A stretch of 44,979 bases of DNA from an uncultured Bacteroidales bacterium (GTDB lineage: Bacteria > Bacteroidota > Bacteroidia > Bacteroidales > FEN-979), in the NCBI GenBank assembly GCA_903885595.1, contig CAISJJ010000416.1:1-44979 (forward strand). The letters run 5' to 3'. Position numbers and translations under genes: made by a program. Below the pieces are notes generated by a model that saw only the letters and a list, made by a program, of their open reading frames with translations, was not told the DNA's origin and searched no databases. Positions 40,127 to 44,979 of this stretch are shown piece after piece. Every line of letters starts with the position of its first letter. Within the stretch, counting starts at the first letter, position 1.

Positions 40127-43051
40127 ATGAAAAAGCTCCTTACCCTCTTTTGCCTGGCACTCCTCGTTCCGGCAGCATGGGCCAAACAGGTCCCGCAATC
40201 AGATGCACAGAAATGTGCAGTAACTTTTTACAGGCTGAACAATCTGTCGGGTATCACCGACCCCCAGGTTCAGTCGGTCACGGCTAAATCGTGGGAGGAC
40301 ATTCCATCACTGTATATTTTCCGTTTTGTCACCGGCGGCTTCGTATTGGTGGCCGCCGACGATGCAGCTATCCCCATCCTCGGATATTCCTTTGAAAATG
40401 ACATGCCGGAAACCATTGATAATCCTGCAGTAAATGATTGGCTGGATAACTACAGCCGGGAAATCGGTTATATCTGCAGCAACAAGCTTGATAATACCGA
40501 AACGCTGAAGGAATGGAATTCCATCCAGGAAAGTCCCACTGTCGTCCCGGGCGGTGATACCGGACCTTTACTTGCCACTTTATGGGACCAGGGCTGTTAC
40601 TACAATGCAATCTGCCCTGCCGATGATGCCGGACCTTGCGGACATGTGTTGACCGGCTGCGTGGCAACCGCCATGGCCCAGATCATGAAATACCATAATT
40701 TCCCTGCTCAGGGAGTTGGAGAGAATACTTATGTTGATCCGGTTTACGGACCGCAATCGGCAAACTTCGAAAACACAACCTACGACTGGTCCTCGATGCC
40801 CGACTCAGCTACCGGTAACAATTCAGCCATTGCAACCATTATGGATCATTCAGGCGTTTCGGTCAATATGCAATATGGGCCAACCTGGTCAGGTGCTTAC
40901 GACTACAGCGTTCCGATAGCCTTGCAGGACTATTTCAACTACAGCCCGGATATCGAAATCAAATACAAGGATAATTATGCCAACCTGGAAGACTTTGAAA
41001 ACCTGTTAAGGGCTGATCTCGATTTACAGCTGCCGGTCTGCTACAGTGGATTCGGACCCGGTGGCGGGCACGAGTTTGTCGTAGACGGCTACCGTTTGAT
41101 CGATGGTACCCGAATGAGGGAAATCATCTTTCATTTCAACTGGGGATGGTCGGGAATTGCAAACGGCTACTACCTGATTGGCAATCTCAATCCCGGCCCC
41201 TATACGTTCGACAACAACAATGCGGCTGTGGTTCATATCAAACCTTACAATCCCGATCTGATCGTAAGAATTACCAATCCAGTCACGCAAAGTGTGGTCA
41301 ATGTCGGCGACAATGTTGAAATTAAAGCCAAAGTGGTCAGGGGTTCAGCAAATGTGATGAAGATCTTCATCGATAGCGTTGAGAAATTCTCTACCACGGG
41401 AGATTCCATCTCGTTTATATGGAACATCTCAGGTTCCGATCTTGGCTCCCACATCGTGAAAGCTTATGCAATCAGTGATACAGATACGGTGTATTACAAG
41501 ACTCTGCTGAACGTGGCCGAATGGATTTCACAGGCTACTGGCTTCCAAACGCCAAACAGGGCTGTTACCTATTTATCGGCACTGGACAGCAACATCGTTT
41601 GGGCCACCGCTTCCAATGCCAGCAACATCAACGGTCCTTCCTCAGATTTTGCAAGGACCCTTGACGGAGGGAACACATGGACGTCAGGTGCAATCCCCAA
41701 TACCACCGGGTTGAGATCAGCCATGATATTTGCCATCAATGCCAATAAAGCCTATGTTGCCATGGCCAGGATAACAGGCAGCAAGCCGATGGGAATTTTT
41801 GTGACGACCGACGGTGGAGTTACATGGTTGAGGCAATCTACCGCATCCTTCAGCAATCCGGCTTCATACCCGGATGTGGTTCATTTTTTCAACAGTGATG
41901 ATGGAGTTGCCATTGGAGATCCGGTCAACAACGAATACGAGATTTATACAACTACAAACGGTGGAACAAACTGGACCGCGGTGCCTGGCGCGAATATTCC
42001 CGATCCTCAACCCGGTGAATATGCCATTGTAGGATATTATTCGGCAGTTCATGACACACTCTGGGCGGGCACCAGCCAGGGGCGAATATTTAAATCAACC
42101 GATAAAGGGCACCACTGGACTGTTTCTGCGCCAGCGATTTTGGCCGGGAAAGACGTGAAGCCTGTATTCCGCGATGGGTCTCATGGTCTCGCTATGGATG
42201 AACTTTCGGGAACAGGACTTCTTTGCGAAACGTCCGACGGAGGTACTACCTGGACACAAGTAAACTATGCAGGCCCTCTGTATGGCTATGAACTTGATTA
42301 TGTTCCAGGTACGCCAAATACATATGTCAAGTCAAGTTATATTGGAGCTAACCTGGGCGCCGCTTATTCCTTTGACGGCGGGCATTCCTGGACCGAATTC
42401 ATCGGGACCAATGGAATAAAATACTTTCAGATGGCCTGGGTGAACGATCACTGCGGATGGTCGGGAGGAATCAATACAAGCCCCACAGAGGGCGGAGTGC
42501 ATAAATTTATCGGGTTACTGCAGGTTACACTGCCTGCCCCGCGAAATACAGCGGCAAGCGCAAATCTGCATGATGTTATCATCAATTGGAATGAGCCTGC
42601 CTATGATCCAACCCAGCTGACACTGCTTGGCTATAACATCACCAGGAACAGCGAAAAGATAAATGACAGCCTCATTACGGGCCTTGGTTATACCGAAGAG
42701 AATGTTCCAGCTGGTCAAAATACATATTGTATCTCGGCTCAGTACAATGCCGGGGAATCGCAGGGAAGTTGTATTGAGGTGGATGTTGCTGTCGGTGTTG
42801 CCAATCCGGGCGATCAACCAGTTCTGGTAATCTATCCCAACCCGGCCCACGGCAGGATAATGGTTCAGGCAGCATCCCCATCAGCGGAGATTCTCATTTA
42901 TGACCAGACCGGAAAAACAATGCCAGTTGCCGCTAAAAACCTGCACTCCGGGCTTTTCACCATTGATATTTCAGGACTTTCATCGGGCATATACGTGGTT
43001 TCGGCTATAAATGCGGAAGGTTTGTCAAGGAGTAAACTGGTTGTATATTAA
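40127..43051 (+). CDS. Secreted C10-family cysteine peptidase with Asp-box repeats and T9SS sorting domain
   Basis: This 974-residue multidomain protein begins with the Sec signal MKKLLTLFCLALLVPAAWA. An inhibitory propeptide-like region precedes a streptopain (C10) domain with catalytic Cys178 in GHVLTGCVATAMAQIMKYH and His315 in GPGGGHEFVVDGYR, then FHFNWGWSGIANGYY. Next come an Ig-like domain (about 385-460), about six Asp-box/YCF48-like repeats (LDGGNTWT, TDGGVTWL, TNGGTNWT, TDKGHHWT, SDGGTTWT, FDGGHSWT) forming a likely propeller, an Fn3-like domain and a C-terminal type A sorting domain (VLVIYPNPAHGRI, DISGLSSGIYVVSA). It should cross the outer membrane by the type IX system. A LytTR operator lies upstream. 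Confidence 0.93.
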   Translation: MKKLLTLFCLALLVPAAWAKQVPQSDAQKCAVTFYRLNNLSGITDPQVQSVTAKSWEDIPSLYIFRFVTGGFVLVAADDAAIPILGYSFENDMPETIDNPAVNDWLDNYSREIGYICSNKLDNTETLKEWNSIQESPTVVPGGDTGPLLATLWDQGCYYNAICPADDAGPCGHVLTGCVATAMAQIMKYHNFPAQGVGENTYVDPVYGPQSANFENTTYDWSSMPDSATGNNSAIATIMDHSGVSVNMQYGPTWSGAYDYSVPIALQDYFNYSPDIEIKYKDNYANLEDFENLLRADLDLQLPVCYSGFGPGGGHEFVVDGYRLIDGTRMREIIFHFNWGWSGIANGYYLIGNLNPGPYTFDNNNAAVVHIKPYNPDLIVRITNPVTQSVVNVGDNVEIKAKVVRGSANVMKIFIDSVEKFSTTGDSISFIWNISGSDLGSHIVKAYAISDTDTVYYKTLLNVAEWISQATGFQTPNRAVTYLSALDSNIVWATASNASNINGPSSDFARTLDGGNTWTSGAIPNTTGLRSAMIFAINANKAYVAMARITGSKPMGIFVTTDGGVTWLRQSTASFSNPASYPDVVHFFNSDDGVAIGDPVNNEYEIYTTTNGGTNWTAVPGANIPDPQPGEYAIVGYYSAVHDTLWAGTSQGRIFKSTDKGHHWTVSAPAILAGKDVKPVFRDGSHGLAMDELSGTGLLCETSDGGTTWTQVNYAGPLYGYELDYVPGTPNTYVKSSYIGANLGAAYSFDGGHSWTEFIGTNGIKYFQMAWVNDHCGWSGGINTSPTEGGVHKFIGLLQVTLPAPRNTAASANLHDVIINWNEPAYDPTQLTLLGYNITRNSEKINDSLITGLGYTEENVPAGQNTYCISAQYNAGESQGSCIEVDVAVGVANPGDQPVLVIYPNPAHGRIMVQAASPSAEILIYDQTGKTMPVAAKNLHSGLFTIDISGLSSGIYVVSAINAEGLSRSKLVVY

Positions 43052-43081
43052 AAAATGCTGAATATTACTACATTTACATCA

Positions 43082-44979
43082 ATGAAATCCATCAACCACA
43101 GTAACTGGTTAACACTTATTCTGATCCTTGGGTTCTATGGAAATTCTTTTGCTCAGCAATATGAGGGTGACGAATTCAGGTTGAAGATATTAAAAGAAAC
43201 CAAAGACACCAGCAGGATAAAATTGCTCATTCAATATGGAATAAATTATTGCAGGAACGATGAGGAGCAGGATAGCTGTTTCGGTGAAATTTATGAACTT
43301 TCAAAGAGAAATAAGTTCCTGCACGGACTTGCGTTTTATCATTACCACGCAGGGCTCCTGCTTTCACGAACGGGCAAGTATGATGAAGCCATTGAAGAAT
43401 ACAAACGTTGTATTGACGGATTGGATTCATTGGGAATTGTACAGCCCTCTTTTTATCCCCTCAGCACAATTCGCTCGCTGTTCAATGCCACAGGCAAACA
43501 AACAGAAAAATTCCGGTTTTATTCAGAGAAGCTTGGATTCTATCTAAAACATGGACCTGCTGAAAATACAGCGGTATGCTACCATGCCATGGCAGGATAT
43601 TATGTATACTTTGCCGACTATGATAAAGCGATCGGTAATTACCTGCGCGCCAGCGATATGTACAAACAGAATTTTCTCAAATCGGTTGATCCGGATGGAT
43701 ATGCAAATGAATTGCAAAGTATCGGAACTGTATATCTCATCTGGGGAAACCTGAAAAAAGCTGAAGAATATCTGAAATTAAGCATGAATGAATGGGTTCG
43801 TTCGAAACTGATTGCTCACGCATTCTTATGTTTTCATCAGTTAGGGGATCTTTATTTTAAGAAGGGAGATTACAGGCAGGCTCTGAAGTATTACTACGAA
43901 GGGAAGAAAGTGTGCATGAATGAGCATTATCCGGTCATATTTTTGGCCCTGGACTTTGTAAGCATTTCCGCAGTTCACCTGCAACTGGGTTCAAGAGACA
44001 GTGCACGGATTTATCTTGACAGCGCAGAGAAGATCAGGCAACAGGAAAAATTCGGCATATCATTTTCGAATGGGAACATTGAGCTCGATTACACCTACTT
44101 TAAGTATTATCTGACGACCGGAAACAACAAACCTGCTCTAAAAAGCCTTGAAGCGGCACTGCAACAGGCGCAGGCGGCAAAGTACCTTCCGCTTATTTTG
44201 AAGTATTCCGATGAACTTCATAAATACCTCCTGAAACTCGGAGATTCACTGGGGTCACTTCGTTACCTGGTCATGTATCATGCGATACAGGATTCTTTGA
44301 ATAAAAGAAATACGCAGGCCAGGATTGCTACTTTCGAAATTGAACAACAGCAACAGCAGAAAGAAGTTGAAATACAACAACTGCAAACTCAGAAAACCAC
44401 CCAGCGCAACTATTACCTGCTTGCTGGTGCATTGCTTCTGCTGATCGTTCTTATCATTCTCAGCCGCCTCCGCTATAAACGCAAAAGGGACAAGGAACAA
44501 CTCACCTCCGATTTCAAAAAGCAACTCGCCCAGGCCGAAACCAAGGCCCTGCGTGCCCAGATGAACCCGCATTTCATTTTTAACAGCCTGAATTCCATCA
44601 ACAGCTTTGTGATGGATCAGAAGCATGAGATCGCCTCCGACTACCTGATCAAGTTCTCGAAACTGATCCGGCTGATCCTGGATAATTCGCGCAGTGAAAC
44701 GATCTCGATTGAAAAAGAGCTGGAAACGTTAAAGTTATACGTTTTGCTTGAGGCCGCCCGTTTTGACAACAGATTTAATTGCGTTTATCACATTGCTGAA
44801 GATGTGGAAACCAGTTCCATCATGATCCCGCCTATGCTGCTGCAGCCGTTTGTCGAAAATGCCATCTGGCACGGGCTGATGCAGAAGGAGGGCGAAGGTA
44901 CCATCACCATTGAAATCAAGAAGCAGGATGAAGAATTCCTGAATATCTCCATCACGGACAACGGCATCGGCCGCGAAAA
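43082..44979 (+). CDS. TPR-containing LytS-type sensor histidine kinase, cut by the window end
   Basis: The frame is open to the window edge. The start at 43082 gives the signal MKSINHSNWLTLILILGFYG ending SFAQ; an in-frame ATG at 43055 is an alternative. Residues about 30-400 are TPR-type helical repeats (TGKYDEAIEEYKRC, YDKAIGNYLRASDMY, KGDYRQALKYYYEGKK). A Gln-rich coil (EIEQQQQQKEVEIQQLQ) leads to a membrane helix at about 443-460 and a His_kinase (PF06580) domain with His497 in AQMNPHFIFNSLNSIN, the N-box LQPFVENAIWHG near 593 and DNGIGRE at the edge. It senses something in the periplasm and signals to LytTR regulators. It lies 30 bp after the C10 peptidase gene and is probably co-transcribed. 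Confidence 0.9.
   Translation, partial: MKSINHSNWLTLILILGFYGNSFAQQYEGDEFRLKILKETKDTSRIKLLIQYGINYCRNDEEQDSCFGEIYELSKRNKFLHGLAFYHYHAGLLLSRTGKYDEAIEEYKRCIDGLDSLGIVQPSFYPLSTIRSLFNATGKQTEKFRFYSEKLGFYLKHGPAENTAVCYHAMAGYYVYFADYDKAIGNYLRASDMYKQNFLKSVDPDGYANELQSIGTVYLIWGNLKKAEEYLKLSMNEWVRSKLIAHAFLCFHQLGDLYFKKGDYRQALKYYYEGKKVCMNEHYPVIFLALDFVSISAVHLQLGSRDSARIYLDSAEKIRQQEKFGISFSNGNIELDYTYFKYYLTTGNNKPALKSLEAALQQAQAAKYLPLILKYSDELHKYLLKLGDSLGSLRYLVMYHAIQDSLNKRNTQARIATFEIEQQQQQKEVEIQQLQTQKTTQRNYYLLAGALLLLIVLIILSRLRYKRKRDKEQLTSDFKKQLAQAETKALRAQMNPHFIFNSLNSINSFVMDQKHEIASDYLIKFSKLIRLILDNSRSETISIEKELETLKLYVLLEAARFDNRFNCVYHIAEDVETSSIMIPPMLLQPFVENAIWHGLMQKEGEGTITIEIKKQDEEFLNISITDNGIGRE

Noticed and set aside
44255..44626. 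Minus-strand 123-codon frame at the right edge
   Set aside because: It is antisense to the kinase gene, whose TPR, membrane helix and H-box are clear in the plus frame.

Overview
The window looks like a chromosomal segment of a free-living member of the Bacteroidota, probably an environmental Bacteroidales-like lineage. The evidence is: a type IX secretion C-terminal sorting domain on the C10 peptidase, several promoters matching the Bacteroidota -7 box TAnnTTTG, near absence of Shine-Dalgarno sequences, many Sec signals ending in AQ, LytTR regulators with a LytS-type kinase, and several TTG starts. I saw no rRNA, tRNA, CRISPR array, transposase or prophage.

Layout. (1) 1-6351 holds mixed housekeeping genes: an SDR oxidoreductase, a class III aminotransferase, the N-end-rule transferase aat, an exported C1B peptidase, a PflA-like radical SAM protein and, divergently, a HAD hydrolase. 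(2) 6348-18096 is a co-directional operon-like run of exported glycan-active proteins: a glycogen-debranching-like six-hairpin enzyme, two paralogous GH63-like enzymes, a GH172 (DUF2961) enzyme and a CAP+SPOR protein, with an NAD(P)-binding oxidoreductase embedded. No SusC/SusD pair is visible. (3) 18097-25632 is an accessory region rich in duplication and decay: two tandem TPR/three-TM proteins, a lipoprotein-like Rid protein lacking the catalytic Arg, a class C beta-lactamase-fold hydrolase, an NTF2-like lipoprotein, and a shortened VOC domain fused to an alpha/beta hydrolase whose catalytic His is Arg. Between them lie fossils of a second Rid gene and of two SnoaL-like genes. (4) 25633-34381 holds a TIM-barrel/SUMF1 fusion, ogt, a small membrane protein, an SSS symporter, a metallophosphoesterase, an M23 peptidase and an EXPERA-like membrane protein. 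(5) 34503-44979 holds an SDR, a galactose mutarotase and a regulatory block: two near-duplicate LytTR response regulators, a 40-residue membrane peptide, a AAA/DUF4143 ATPase, a secreted C10 cysteine peptidase, and a TPR-containing LytS-type histidine kinase cut by the window edge.

The most interesting signal is in region 5. Two promoters, one ahead of the small peptide and second regulator and one ahead of the C10 peptidase and kinase, carry the same unit: two 9-bp direct repeats (consensus accggttat) separated by 12 bp, then exactly 33 bp to an identical TACATTTG box. This is the geometry expected for a LytTR dimer and suggests an autoregulated secretion or peptidase circuit. A second pattern runs through the whole window. 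Many intergenic gaps contain a short tandem array of 7- or 8-nt units, each with its own word, and at some loci two arrays face each other as inverted repeats.
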